A stretch of 64,000 nucleotides of DNA from Pseudomonas sp. PB120 (GCF_009761815.1 NZ_RWIN01000078.1:1-64000); one strand, 5' to 3'. Shown: positions 7,393 through 16,706, numbered from the stretch's first letter. The notes: generated by a model from the sequence alone, not told the origin. Numbers and translations: made by a program.

Positions 7393-8800
7393 CTACACGA
7401 CGCTGTTTATCGATGGCCGCTGGCAAACCCCGTCGGGGCGGGGCATCGCCGAGGTGATCAACCCGGCCACGGAAGCGGTGGCCGGTTCGGTGCCGCTGGG
7501 TGATGAGCGCGATGTCGACAACGCGGTGGCCGCCGCACGCCGGGCGTTTGGCCCATGGTCGCGTACACCGTCGAGCGTGCGCGCCGGCTACATCCGCGCC
7601 CTCGCCGAGCAGTTGCGCGCAGGGGCCGATGAAATGGCCGCGGTGATTACCGCCGAGCTGGGCATGCCGGTGCAATGGTGCCGCTCGGTACAGGTCGACG
7701 GGCCCATCGAGGGGCTTGAGCACTATGTCGAACTCGCCGGCCTGATGGACGAAGTGCGCGAGGTCGGCAACTCCCTGGTGATTCGCGAGGCGGTGGGCGT
7801 TTGCGCCTTCATCAATCCCTGGAACTACCCGTTGCATCAGCTGATCGGCAAGCTCGCGCCCGCGCTGGCTGCCGGCTGCACCGTGGTGCTCAAGCCGAGT
7901 CAGGAAACCCCGCTGCACGCCTTCTGGCTGGCGCGGATGATCGAAGCCATCGACTTGCCGGCGGGGGTGTTCAACCTGGTCAGCGGACCGGGTTCGAAAG
8001 TCGGCGAAGCGCTGGCCAAGCACCCGGACGTGGACATGGTCTCGTTCACCGGTTCCACCGGCGCCGGTGTTCGCGTGGCGCAAGCGGCCGCGCCTTCGGT
8101 GAAGCGGGTGTGCCTGGAACTGGGCGGCAAGTCGCCGTTGCTGATTGCCGAGGACGCCGACCTGGCCGCCGCCGTGCGCTACGGCGTGCAGGACGTGATG
8201 ATCAACTCCGGACAGACCTGCACCGCGCTGACCCGCATGTTGCTGCCCGCCAGCCGTTACGCCGAGGCCGTGGAACTGGCCATCGCCGAAACCCAAAGCC
8301 TGCGCATGGGCGATCCGCTGGACCCGCACAGTTTCCTCGGGCCGATGTGCTCGGCGGCGCAACGGCGCACGGTGCGTGACTACATTCAGGTCGGCCAGCA
8401 AGAGGGCGCACGACTGGTGTGCGGCGGCGACACGGCGGCGGAGTTCGAGCGTGGTTTCTACGTCCGCCCGACGCTGTTCGCGGACGTCGACAACCGGATG
8501 CGCATTGCCCAGGAAGAAATCTTCGGCCCGGTGCTGTGCCTGATTCCTTACGCCGACGAAGCGCAAGCGATCCAGATCGCCAACGATTCGCCGTTCGGCC
8601 TGTCCAGCGGCGTCTGGGCCGGCAGCAAGGAGCGCGCGTTGCAACTGGGTCGGCAGTTGCGTGCCGGGCAGTGTTTCCTCAATGGCGCGGCGTTCAATTA
8701 TCAGGCGCCGTTTGGTGGCTACAAACAATCGGGCAACGGCCGTGAATGGGGCGAAGAAGGGCTGGCCGAGTTTGTCGAAGTGAAGGCGATTCAGGTGTGA
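7385..8800 (+). CDS. Aldehyde dehydrogenase, probably 4-guanidinobutyraldehyde dehydrogenase
   Basis: A 471-residue NAD(P)-dependent aldehyde dehydrogenase. NPWNYP starts the cofactor site near residue 145, VSFTGSTGAGVRV is the Rossmann loop, Glu245 (LELGGKS) is the general base and Cys279 (NSGQTCTAL) the nucleophile. The start overlaps aruH by 8 nt, so the aldehyde released by AruI is the obvious substrate and the product would be 4-guanidinobutyrate. In P. aeruginosa this step is assigned to the multi-substrate enzyme KauB encoded elsewhere, so a dedicated copy in the operon is notable. No guanidinobutyrase gene is visible in this window. Confidence 0.8.
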   Translation: MHNYTTLFIDGRWQTPSGRGIAEVINPATEAVAGSVPLGDERDVDNAVAAARRAFGPWSRTPSSVRAGYIRALAEQLRAGADEMAAVITAELGMPVQWCRSVQVDGPIEGLEHYVELAGLMDEVREVGNSLVIREAVGVCAFINPWNYPLHQLIGKLAPALAAGCTVVLKPSQETPLHAFWLARMIEAIDLPAGVFNLVSGPGSKVGEALAKHPDVDMVSFTGSTGAGVRVAQAAAPSVKRVCLELGGKSPLLIAEDADLAAAVRYGVQDVMINSGQTCTALTRMLLPASRYAEAVELAIAETQSLRMGDPLDPHSFLGPMCSAAQRRTVRDYIQVGQQEGARLVCGGDTAAEFERGFYVRPTLFADVDNRMRIAQEEIFGPVLCLIPYADEAQAIQIANDSPFGLSSGVWAGSKERALQLGRQLRAGQCFLNGAAFNYQAPFGGYKQSGNGREWGEEGLAEFVEVKAIQV

Positions 8801-8885
8801 TCGCTGAATGAATGCACCCGAACCACAGGCCATGTCGTAGGTACCGAATTCATTATTTTCTCCGTTTCAAATCAGGGGCAATGCA

Positions 8886-10487
8886 ATGAGCGATAACAAA
8901 AACAACAGTACTCAAGCGAACCAGGCATTCAGTTTTCCCCGACGGGACTTTCTAAAATACAGCGCCGCTGCGGCGGCGTTCGCGGGGGCATTTTCCATGG
9001 GGTTGCCGATGGGCGCCTTCGCCGAGGAAGCGACGCCAAAACCGGGCGGCGTCTTGCGTCTCGGCCTGGCGGGCGGTAGCACCACCGATTCCAAAGACCC
9101 CGGTTCCTGGAGCGACACCTTTACCTTCGTCGGCTTCTCGGCGGTCTATAACACCTTGACTGAAATTGCCGTTGACGGCACCGCGATTCCGGAACTGGCC
9201 GAGAGTTGGACCTCGACGCCGGACGCGCGGATCTGGACCTTCAAACTGCGCCAGGGCGTCACCTTCCACAACGGCAAGACCCTGACCGCCGACGATGTGG
9301 TTGCCTCTATCCAGCATCACCTCGGCGAGAAATCCACGTCGGCCGCCAAGACCGTGTTGGGCGATGTCGCCAAGGTCAGCGCCCAAGGCACTGACAGCGT
9401 GGTGTTTGAACTGCATTCGGGCAACGCCGACTTCTCCTATGTGGTCGCCGATTACCATTTGGTGATCATGCCGAGCAAGGACGGTGTGCCGGACTGGCAG
9501 GCCGGTGTCGGCACCGGCGGCTATCGCCTCAAGGACTTCGAGCCGGGCGTGCGCATGACGCTGGAGCGCAGCCCCGATTACTGGAAACCGGGTCGGGCGC
9601 ATTTCGCCAGCGCCGAGTTGCTGGCGATTTCCGACGGCGCAGCGCGGATCAACGCGCTGGTCACCGGGCAGGTCGATGTGATCAACAAGGTCGACCTTAA
9701 AACCGTGGCCTTGCTCAAGCGCAATCCGAACCTGGCCATTGAAGAAACCAAAGGCGCCCAGCACTACACGTTCCCGATGTTGTGCGACAGCCAGCAGTTC
9801 CAGGACAGCAATATCCGCCTGGCCATGAAGCACGCGATCAATCGCGAAACGCTGCTGGCCTCGGTGCTGCACGGCTACGGCCTGGTGGGCAACGACCACC
9901 CGATCCAGCCGGGCAGCCGCTTCATCAACACCGCGCTGGAGCAGCGTGCGTACGACCCGGACAAGGCGCGTTTCTACCTGCGCCAGGCCGGCGTCGAGTC
10001 GCTCAAGGTCAAGCTGCAAGCCTCCGACGCGGCGTACGCCGGGGCGGTGGATGCGTCGGTGCTGTTCAAGGAGCAGGCGCGTCAGGCCGGGATCGATATC
10101 GACGTGGTGCGTGAGCCGGCCGATGGTTTCTTTTCCAACGTCTGGATGAAACAGCCGTTCACCACCTCGTTCTGGTACAGCAGCCTGACGGCTGACCGGA
10201 TGTTCAGCATCGGTTACGCCAAGGGCGCAGCGTGGAACGAAACCCATTGGGACAACCCGCGTTTCAACCAGCTGCTGAACGCCGCGCGCGGCGAGATGAA
10301 CGACCCGTTGCGCCGCGAGATGTACAACGAAATGCAGTCGCTGTGCCGGGATGACGGCGGGGCGATTGTGCCGTTGTTCGCCAGTTCGGTGGCGGCGCGT
10401 TCGAACCGGGTCGCGCACGGTGGGCAGACCGCGCCGTACGGCGAGCTAGATGGCCTGCGCGTGATCGAGCGGTGGTGGCAGGCGTAA
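8886..10487 (+). CDS. ABC transporter substrate-binding protein (dipeptide/oligopeptide family, Tat signal)
   Basis: A 533-residue SBP family 5 protein. The N-terminus has a twin-arginine signal (FPRRDFLKYSAAAAAF, Arg19-Arg20) and an AFA cleavage site near residue 47, so it is predicted to be exported folded. Family features include LAESWTSTPDARIWTFKLR and FHNGKTLTADDVV. It should deliver a peptide-like or cationic ligand to the permeases encoded immediately downstream; the location next to aruHI suggests arginine-containing peptides or guanidino compounds. Codons 4-8 read AAC AAA AAC AAC AGT, a run matching the Hfq ARN motif, which hints at catabolite repression by Crc/Hfq. Confidence 0.88.
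   Translation: MSDNKNNSTQANQAFSFPRRDFLKYSAAAAAFAGAFSMGLPMGAFAEEATPKPGGVLRLGLAGGSTTDSKDPGSWSDTFTFVGFSAVYNTLTEIAVDGTAIPELAESWTSTPDARIWTFKLRQGVTFHNGKTLTADDVVASIQHHLGEKSTSAAKTVLGDVAKVSAQGTDSVVFELHSGNADFSYVVADYHLVIMPSKDGVPDWQAGVGTGGYRLKDFEPGVRMTLERSPDYWKPGRAHFASAELLAISDGAARINALVTGQVDVINKVDLKTVALLKRNPNLAIEETKGAQHYTFPMLCDSQQFQDSNIRLAMKHAINRETLLASVLHGYGLVGNDHPIQPGSRFINTALEQRAYDPDKARFYLRQAGVESLKVKLQASDAAYAGAVDASVLFKEQARQAGIDIDVVREPADGFFSNVWMKQPFTTSFWYSSLTADRMFSIGYAKGAAWNETHWDNPRFNQLLNAARGEMNDPLRREMYNEMQSLCRDDGGAIVPLFASSVAARSNRVAHGGQTAPYGELDGLRVIERWWQA
8895..8909 (+). promoter_or_regulatory. Possible Crc/Hfq (ARN-repeat) site at the start of the ABC operon
   Basis: AACAAAAACAACAGT gives five consecutive A-R-N triplets just inside the coding start. 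In Pseudomonas, Hfq with Crc represses translation of catabolic and uptake genes by binding A-rich motifs of this type near start codons. Function here is inferred from motif and position only. Confidence 0.45.
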
Positions 10488-10510
10488 GGGATTTGAAAAG
10501 CAATGAACAT

Positions 10511-10601
10511 CAACTGTAGGAGCGAGCTTGCTCGCGATGGTGGGTCAGTCACCTTGGTGTCGACTGATAGTCCATCGCGAGCAAGCTCGCTCCTACAGTT
10601 G
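10511..10601. repeat. Inverted REP pair (REPIN)
   Basis: Two REP elements with the core GAGCTTGCTC face each other; the outer arms CAACTGTAGG and CCTACAGTTG are exactly complementary. The pair lies inside the ABC operon, between the binding-protein gene and the first permease gene, where it could stabilise the upstream mRNA and raise binding-protein levels relative to the membrane parts. Confidence 0.9.
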
Positions 10602-10647
10602 GATATTCGCAGTCTTTGCTGGCGTGCCCGATTCAAGGAACCGCACG

Positions 10648-11607
10648 ATGAATAGTATTTTCAAGTTGTTGGCGCAGCGTTTGGCATTGGGCCTGTTATC
10701 GCTCTTCGCGGTGTCAGTGATTATCTTCCTCGCGGTCGGCATGCTCCCGGGCGACATCGCCCAGGCGATGCTCGGCCAGTCCGCCACCCCGGAAACCGTC
10801 GCGGCATTCCGCACACAACTGGGCCTGGATCTGCCGCCACTGACGCGCTTCGGCCACTGGATCTGGCACCTGCTGCAAGGAGATCTCGGCGTCTCGCTGG
10901 CCAACCAGCGGCCCATCGCCGAACTAGTCGCCTCGCGCCTGGGCAACACCTTCAGCCTGGCGGCGCTGGCGGCAATGGTTTCGGTGCCGCTCGCCTTGTT
11001 GCTGGGGATGCTTTCGGCGTTATATCGCAACAGCTGGTTCGACCGCTTGCTCAACACCACCGCCCTGAGCGCGGTGTCGTTTCCCGAGTTCTTCGTCGCC
11101 TACATCCTGATCCTGGTGTTCGCAGTGAAACTCAACTGGTTCCCGAGCATTTCCAACCTGGCGCCCGACGCTTCATTGGGCACGATCCTGGAACGCTCGG
11201 TGCTGCCGGTCGCGACCCTGAGCCTGGTGGTCATCGCGCAGATGATGCGCATGACCCGCGCCTCGCTGATCAACCTGCTGGCCAGCCCGTACATCGAAAT
11301 GGCCCGGCTCAAAGGCATCAGCCAGTCGCGCATCATCTTCCGCCACGCCTTGCCCAATGCACTGGCGCCGATCGTCAACGTGGTCGCGCTGAACCTCGCC
11401 TACCTGGTGGTCGGGGTGGTGGTGGTCGAAGTCGTGTTCGTTTACCCGGGGCTGGGCCAATTGCTGGTGGACTCGGTGGCCAAGCGTGACATCCCGGTGG
11501 TGCAGGCGTGCAGCCTGATTTTCGCGGCGACCTACATTTCGCTCAATACCACGGCGGACGTGCTGTCCATCGCCAGCAACCCACGCCTGATGCACCCAAA
11601 GGGGTAG
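10648..11607 (+). CDS. ABC transporter permease, DppB-type
   Basis: A 319-residue inner-membrane permease. The first transmembrane helix is at about 9-30 (ALGLLSLFAVSVIIFLAVG), and the DppB-type periplasmic region GDIAQAMLGQSATPE follows. The cytoplasmic EAA loop that docks the ATPase reads EMARLKGISQSRIIFRHALP. I chose the ATG at 10648 because it follows AAGGA and gives the usual family N-terminus; a longer frame extends upstream into the REP pair and is not credible. It is separated by 3 nt from the second permease gene. Confidence 0.88.
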   Translation: MNSIFKLLAQRLALGLLSLFAVSVIIFLAVGMLPGDIAQAMLGQSATPETVAAFRTQLGLDLPPLTRFGHWIWHLLQGDLGVSLANQRPIAELVASRLGNTFSLAALAAMVSVPLALLLGMLSALYRNSWFDRLLNTTALSAVSFPEFFVAYILILVFAVKLNWFPSISNLAPDASLGTILERSVLPVATLSLVVIAQMMRMTRASLINLLASPYIEMARLKGISQSRIIFRHALPNALAPIVNVVALNLAYLVVGVVVVEVVFVYPGLGQLLVDSVAKRDIPVVQACSLIFAATYISLNTTADVLSIASNPRLMHPKG

Positions 11608-11610
11608 AAC

Positions 11611-12438
11611 ATGAGCCTGCTCAAACAATTATTACGGGCGCCCCTGAGCGCCAAGTTCGGCATTCTGGTGATCATCCTCTACATCCTCGTGGCGCTGTTC
11701 GCCCCGGTGCTGGCGCCGTATGGCGAAACGCAAGTGGTCGGCGACGGCTTCGCACCGTGGAGCGGCGAGTTTCTGCTGGGCACCGATAACCTGGGGCGCG
11801 ACATGTTCAGCCGCTTGGTGTACGGCGCGCGCAACACCCTGGGCATTGCCTTTCTGACCACGGTGCTGGCGTTCCTGCTCGGCGGCTTGAGCGGGTTGAT
11901 CGCGGCGATCAAGGGCGGAGCGGTCGATCAGGGATTGTCCCGGCTGGTGGATATCCTGATGGCAATCCCGCAGCTGATCTTTGCCTTGCTGATTCTCAGC
12001 GTGGTCGGCACCACGGCGACGTCGCTGGTGCTGGTGATCGCGCTGCTGGACGCGACCCGCGTGTTTCGCCTGTCGCGGGCGGTGGCAATGAACGTGGTGG
12101 TGCAGGACTTCGTCGAAGCCGCGCGTCTGCGCGGTGAAGGCCTGTGGTGGCTGGTGACCCGCGAAGTGCTGCCCAACGCTGCCGCGCCGTTGATTGCCGA
12201 ATTCGGCCTGCGTTTTTGCTTTGTGTTCCTGTTCATCAGCGCGCTGTCGTTCCTCGGCCTGGGCATCCAACCGCCCACCGCCGACTGGGGCAGCATGGTC
12301 CGCGACAACGCGGTGCTGATCACGTTTGGCGACATCAGCCCGTTGCTGCCCGCCCTGGCCGTGGCGTTGATCACGGTCAGCGTCAACTTCGTCGTCGACT
12401 GGATGCTGCACAAATCCAGCGGCCTCAAGGAGTGCTGA
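11611..12438 (+). CDS. ABC transporter permease, DppC-type
   Basis: A 275-residue inner-membrane permease with the N-terminal helix LVIILYILVALFAPVLAPYG and the family segment FLLGTDNLGRDMFSRLVYGAR. The EAA docking loop reads EAARLRGEGLWWLVTREVLP. It pairs with the DppB-type protein encoded just upstream to form the channel, and ends 2 nt before the ATPase gene. Confidence 0.88.
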   Translation: MSLLKQLLRAPLSAKFGILVIILYILVALFAPVLAPYGETQVVGDGFAPWSGEFLLGTDNLGRDMFSRLVYGARNTLGIAFLTTVLAFLLGGLSGLIAAIKGGAVDQGLSRLVDILMAIPQLIFALLILSVVGTTATSLVLVIALLDATRVFRLSRAVAMNVVVQDFVEAARLRGEGLWWLVTREVLPNAAAPLIAEFGLRFCFVFLFISALSFLGLGIQPPTADWGSMVRDNAVLITFGDISPLLPALAVALITVSVNFVVDWMLHKSSGLKEC

Positions 12439-12440
12439 AC

Positions 12441-14096
12441 ATGAACACGAGCAACCACGAAAAACCGTTGCTGGACATCCGTGACCTGCACATCGAAGGT
12501 CACTACGAAGACGCCTGGCATCCGCTGATCAAGGGCATCGACCTGACCCTGAAAAGGGGCGAAGTGCTGGGGCTGATCGGCGAGTCCGGGGCGGGCAAGT
12601 CGACCCTCGGCCTGGCCGCCATGGGCTACACCCGCGACGGCTGCCGGATCACCGGCGGTTCGGTGCAGTTCGATGGCATCGACCTGCTGCGCGCCAAACC
12701 CGAAGCGCTGCGCAAACTGCGTGGCCTGCGCATCGCCTACGTCGCACAAAGCGCTGCGGCGTCGTTCAACCCGGCCCATCGACTGATTGATCAACACGTG
12801 GAAACGGCGGTGAAAAACGGTGGCATGAGCCGGGCCCAGGCGATGGCCGAGGCGGTGGAGTTGTACCGGGTCTTGCGTCTGCCGAATCCGGAGCAGATCG
12901 GCCAGCGGTATCCGCATCAGGTGTCCGGCGGGCAATTGCAGCGGGTCATGACCGCCATGGCCATGGCCTGCCACCCGGACTTGATCATCTTCGACGAACC
13001 GACCACCGCCCTCGACGTCACCACGCAGATCGAAGTGCTGGCGGCGATTCGTGATGCCGTGGCGACCTACGGCAGTGCGGCGATCTACATCAGCCATGAC
13101 CTGGCGGTGGTCGCGCAAATGGCCGACCGGATCATGGTCTTGCGTCACGGCAAATTGGTGGAAGAGGCCGAGACCCGCAAAATGCTCGGCGATCCGCAGG
13201 AGGATTACACCAAGTCATTGTGGGCAGTGCGCAGCTTTCGCACCGAGCCAAAACCCTCACCGCAACAGGAAAAACCGCTGCTGGAGTTGCGCCAGAGTTG
13301 CGCCAGCTACGGCCATCAACCGGTGCTGCACGACGTCTCTTTGCGCTTGTATCGCGGCCAGACGCTGGCGGTCATCGGCGAGTCCGGCAGTGGCAAGAGT
13401 TCGACCGCACGCTTGATCACCGGGTTGCTGCCGCCCACCTCGGGCCAGGTGTTGTACGACGGTGAGGCGCTGCCGGCGAATTTTCGTCAGCGCAGCAAGG
13501 AGCAGTTGCGGCGCATCCAGATGATCTACCAGATCCCCGATACGGCACTGAACCCGCGGCAGCGCATCGTCGACATCATCGGCCGGCCACTGACCTTTTA
13601 CCTGGGGCTCAAAGGCAAGGCGATGCGTGCGCGGGTGGCCGAGTTGCTGGAAATGATCGAGCTCGATCCGGCGACGTTCATGGAGCGTCAGCCCCGGGAA
13701 TTGTCCGGCGGACAGAAACAGCGGGTGTGCATCGCCCGGGCGTTGGCGGCTGATCCGCAGCTGATCATCTGTGACGAAGTGACCTCGGCGCTGGATCAGT
13801 TGGTGGCCGAGGGCGTGCTGAAACTGCTCAACCGGATTCAGCAGCAACTGGGCGTCGCCTACTTGTTCATCACCCATGATGTTGCCACGGTGAGAGCCAT
13901 TGCCGATGAGGTGCTGGTGATGCAGCGGGGCAGGGTGGTTGACCACGGCTCGCGCAGCGCTATTTTCACGCCACCGCATCAGGATTACACCGGGCTGCTG
14001 TTTTCGTCCGAACCGCAAATGGACCCCGACTGGCTCGACCGGTTACTGGCCGCGCGTGCGTTAACCCCTTCCACAATACAGCTTGAAAGCGTTTAA
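12441..14096 (+). CDS. Fused double ABC ATPase (DppD-DppF type)
   Basis: A 551-residue protein with two complete nucleotide-binding domains, so one polypeptide replaces the usual DppD and DppF pair. Domain 1 has Walker [10 protein letters not shown] (about 47-55), signature VSGGQLQRV (about 160) and Walker [12 protein letters not shown]. Domain 2 has Walker [10 protein letters not shown] (about 313), signature LSGGQKQRV (about 420) and [11 protein letters not shown]. Domain 2 carries Val instead of Pro after the Walker B glutamate. Translation starts at the ATG 2 nt after the DppC-type gene, preceded by AAGGAG; a longer frame inside the permease gene is a shadow. It powers the importer encoded upstream. 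Confidence 0.88.
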   Translation: MNTSNHEKPLLDIRDLHIEGHYEDAWHPLIKGIDLTLKRGEVLGLIGESGAGKSTLGLAAMGYTRDGCRITGGSVQFDGIDLLRAKPEALRKLRGLRIAYVAQSAAASFNPAHRLIDQHVETAVKNGGMSRAQAMAEAVELYRVLRLPNPEQIGQRYPHQVSGGQLQRVMTAMAMACHPDLIIFDEPTTALDVTTQIEVLAAIRDAVATYGSAAIYISHDLAVVAQMADRIMVLRHGKLVEEAETRKMLGDPQEDYTKSLWAVRSFRTEPKPSPQQEKPLLELRQSCASYGHQPVLHDVSLRLYRGQTLAVIGESGSGKSSTARLITGLLPPTSGQVLYDGEALPANFRQRSKEQLRRIQMIYQIPDTALNPRQRIVDIIGRPLTFYLGLKGKAMRARVAELLEMIELDPATFMERQPRELSGGQKQRVCIARALAADPQLIICDEVTSALDQLVAEGVLKLLNRIQQQLGVAYLFITHDVATVRAIADEVLVMQRGRVVDHGSRSAIFTPPHQDYTGLLFSSEPQMDPDWLDRLLAARALTPSTIQLESV

Positions 14097-14105
14097 GGAA
14101 TTGCC

Positions 14106-14810
14106 ATGAAAGTACTGATCGTTCACGCCCATCCGGAGCCGAACTCCTTCACCGCTGCGCTGCGTGACCAGGCTGTTGCGACCCTCGAAGGTCAAGGGCA
14201 TGAAGTGCAGGTCAGCGACCTGTACGCGATGAACTGGAACCCGGTGGCCAGCGCCGATGACTTCTCTTCGCGGGAAAACCCGGAGTACCTGGTCTATGCC
14301 CTGGAACAACGTCTGGGCGTGAAGAGCCAGTCGCTGGCGCCGGACATCCAGCAGGAACTCGACAAACTGCTGTGGGCCGACCTGTTGATTCTCAACTTCC
14401 CGATTTTCTGGTTCTCGACCCCGGCCATCCTCAAGGGCTGGATTGATCGGGTGCTGGTATCCGGTGTCTGCTACGGCGGCAAGCGCTTCTACGACCAGGG
14501 CGGGTTGAGCGGGAAAAAGGCGCTGGTGTCGGTGACCTTGGGCGGGCGCGAGCACATGTTCGGTGACGGCGCGATCCACGGTCCGCTGGAAGACATGCTG
14601 CGGCCGATCCTGCGAGGCACGCTGGCGTATGTCGGTTTCGACGTGCTGGAACCGTTCGTGGCCTGGCATGTGCCGTACATCAGCGACGACGCGCGCAAGG
14701 CCTTTTTGCGCAGTTATCAGCAGCGCCTTGAGCACTTGAGTGATGATCAGCCGATGGTGTTTCCGCGGTTGTCGCAGTTTGATGATGCGTTGTATCCGTT
14801 GCCTGGCTGA
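14106..14810 (+). CDS. NAD(P)H-dependent quinone oxidoreductase, flavodoxin-like fold
   Basis: A 234-residue member of the NQO1/KefF/MdaB family. It opens with VLIVHAHPEPNSFTAALRDQA, the FMN/FAD phosphate-binding strand and loop, and contains LNFPIFWFSTPAILKGWIDRV, typical of the family. It should reduce quinones or related electrophiles by two electrons. It ends the cluster, 9 nt after the ATPase gene. As I recall, the P. aeruginosa aruHI locus also has a quinone reductase gene beside it, so the association appears conserved, but its role in arginine breakdown is not explained by the chemistry. Confidence 0.8.
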   Translation: MKVLIVHAHPEPNSFTAALRDQAVATLEGQGHEVQVSDLYAMNWNPVASADDFSSRENPEYLVYALEQRLGVKSQSLAPDIQQELDKLLWADLLILNFPIFWFSTPAILKGWIDRVLVSGVCYGGKRFYDQGGLSGKKALVSVTLGGREHMFGDGAIHGPLEDMLRPILRGTLAYVGFDVLEPFVAWHVPYISDDARKAFLRSYQQRLEHLSDDQPMVFPRLSQFDDALYPLPG

Positions 14811-14850
14811 AGATGCTTGGCCAAAGGTTGATGGTGAACTTTAGGGCCCT

Positions 14851-14942
14851 ATCGCGAGCAAGCTCGCTCCTACAGGGATTTTCGGTGAACCTGCTATTCA
14901 GGAACGACCGAGAACCCTGTAGGAGCGAGCTTGCTCGCGATG
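14851..14942. repeat. Inverted REP pair
   Basis: ATCGCGAGCAAGCTCGCTCCTACAG at the left and its complement at the right, with a linker whose ends (TTTTCGGT and ACCGAGAA) are partly self-complementary. It closes the ABC cluster and lies between convergent genes. Confidence 0.88.
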
Positions 14943-14971
14943 AGGCCGGTGAGGTCACCCCAAAACCAGGC

Positions 14972-15163
14972 CTAGATCTCCTTCACCGGCGTCTCACTCT
15001 CCACGCCCTTGATCAACCCGATGGCGTGCATGCAATCCGCCTTGTTCACATACGACTCGCCACTGGCGATTGTCTCGTGGTTCCCGGCCCTCAAGCGCCA
15101 GCGCCACTGGCCTTTGCCAGTGCTCGGGGTGCCTTTGGACTGCCTGTAAATCTCGAAATACAT
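14972..15163 (-). CDS. Single-domain YegP/DUF1508 protein
   Basis: A 63-residue protein with one DUF1508 unit: MYFEIYRQSKG, then WRWRLRAGNHETIASGESY and the segment KADCMHAIGLIKG. E. coli YegP carries two such units in tandem (about 110 residues), so this is a half-size form. GGGAGC precedes the start. Molecular function is unknown; the family is a small beta-alpha fold reported in stress contexts. It is transcribed away from the LysR gene. Confidence 0.75.
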   Translation of the reverse strand: MYFEIYRQSKGTPSTGKGQWRWRLRAGNHETIASGESYVNKADCMHAIGLIKGVESETPVKEI

Positions 15164-15350
15164 GGTGCTCGCTCCCTGCGATTGGTCTGTGCGCGTCTGT
15201 GTGGCGCGTCGAATGCAGCGTAGCGGAGCAGTTTTTTTTGGCTATCGGGCATGTGTTTCGAATAGTTTGAACATCGGCGCCGCCAGCGCAGTAGACGCTT
15301 TCCCCATGGCTTCCTAAACTGAGGCGGGTTTTGGGGCATGGGGGAAACGT

Positions 15351-16277
15351 ATGAATCGTAATGAGCTGCGCAAGGCCGACATCAACCTGATGGTGGTGTT
15401 CGAAACGTTGATGCTGGAACGCAACGTCACGCGGGTGGCGGAGAAACTGTTCCTCGGCCAGCCGACTATCAGCTCGGCGCTCAACCGCTTGCGCACGATG
15501 TTCAACGATCCGCTGTTCATTCGCGTCGGCCATCGCATGGAGCCGACGGCGCGGGCCGAGGAAATCATTCGGCACTTGTCGCCGGCCCTGGATTCGTTGT
15601 CGGTGGCGCTGAGCCTGACCCATGATTTTGACCCCGCCAGCAGCACCATGACCTTCCGCATCGGGCTGTCGGACGATGTCGAATTCGGCTTGTTGCCGCC
15701 CTTGCTGCGCGCCTTGCGCCAGGAAGCACCGAAGGTGGTGTTCGTGGTGCAACATGTCGATTACTGGCGGATTCCCGACTTGCTGGCCTCCGGCGATATC
15801 ACCGTCGGTATCAGCCAGACGCGGGGGCTGCCGGCCAATGCCAAGCGCAAATTGTTGCGACACATCCAGCCAAGCATTTTGCGCGCGGATGCCTCCGACA
15901 GCCCGTTGACCCTCGATGAATATTGTTCGCGCCCCCACGTGCTGGTGTCCCACACCGCCAACGTCAGTGGTTACGCCGATGAATGGCTGGCGGAGATCGG
16001 GCGTACGCGTCAGGTGGTGCTGTCGGTGCCGCAATACAGTTCATTGCCAGCGCTGCTGGCGGGGACCGACCTGATCGCCAGTCTGCCGGACTACACGGCC
16101 GAGGCGATGGCGGCTTCGGGTCAGCTGTTCAAGGAACCGTTTCCGTTCAAGACGCCGACCCTGGACCTGTCCATGGTCTGGCTCAGCCATGTCGACACCG
16201 ACCCCGCCGAGCGCTGGTTGCGGTCCAGGCTGGAGGCGTTCATGAGTGAACGCGACTTGTCGCTGCTGGCCCGGTGA
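15351..16277 (+). CDS. LysR-family transcriptional regulator
   Basis: A 308-residue LTTR. The winged helix-turn-helix occupies about 8-66 (NLMVVFETLMLERNVTRVAE, QPTISSALNRLRTMFNDPLF), in the NodD/LeuO-like style with FIRVGHRMEPTARA. The effector domain follows from about 95. The 188-nt region upstream separates it from the divergent YegP-like gene. The next gene (CHMI) starts 57 nt after it in the same direction. Ligand and targets are not evident. Confidence 0.85.
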   Translation: MNRNELRKADINLMVVFETLMLERNVTRVAEKLFLGQPTISSALNRLRTMFNDPLFIRVGHRMEPTARAEEIIRHLSPALDSLSVALSLTHDFDPASSTMTFRIGLSDDVEFGLLPPLLRALRQEAPKVVFVVQHVDYWRIPDLLASGDITVGISQTRGLPANAKRKLLRHIQPSILRADASDSPLTLDEYCSRPHVLVSHTANVSGYADEWLAEIGRTRQVVLSVPQYSSLPALLAGTDLIASLPDYTAEAMAASGQLFKEPFPFKTPTLDLSMVWLSHVDTDPAERWLRSRLEAFMSERDLSLLAR

Positions 16278-16334
16278 ACAGCCCGGCTCTGTGTTATATG
16301 TACGTCTTTGCCGCCCACTTTCAGGAGCCCTGCC

Positions 16335-16700
16335 ATGCCCCACCTGCACATGGAATACACCGCCAACCTGCCGGAACTGAACGCCGACGTCGCGTTGATC
16401 CGGCTTAACAATACGTTGGTGGCTTCCGGTCAGTTTGCTGCCGAATACGACATCAAGAGTCGTGCGGTAAAGGTCGAGACCTTCAAGGTCGGTACCGCCC
16501 TGGCGGAACGGGGTTTTGTGCATGTGAAGCTGGCGCTGCTCAGCGGTCGTTCGCCGCAGATCAAGAAGCAGTTGTCCGAAAGCCTGCTGGCGGTGGTGCA
16601 GGATCTGTGTGCCTGGCCGGCAGACGTCGAAGTGCAACTGGCGGTGGAAATCCTCGACATCGACCGCGAGTCGTACACCAAGGTCGCGATCGAGCACTGA
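16335..16700 (+). CDS. 5-carboxymethyl-2-hydroxymuconate delta-isomerase family protein
   Basis: A 121-residue tautomerase-superfamily protein of the CHMI/HpaF type. I chose the ATG at 16335 because it follows CAGGAG and places Pro directly after Met (MPHLHMEY); that proline is the catalytic N-terminus of the superfamily once Met is removed. CHMI acts in homoprotocatechuate breakdown, but no other hpa gene is in the window, so it is either an orphan or has another keto-enol substrate. Confidence 0.8.
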   Translation: MPHLHMEYTANLPELNADVALIRLNNTLVASGQFAAEYDIKSRAVKVETFKVGTALAERGFVHVKLALLSGRSPQIKKQLSESLLAVVQDLCAWPADVEVQLAVEILDIDRESYTKVAIEH

Positions 16701-16706
16701 TATCCC

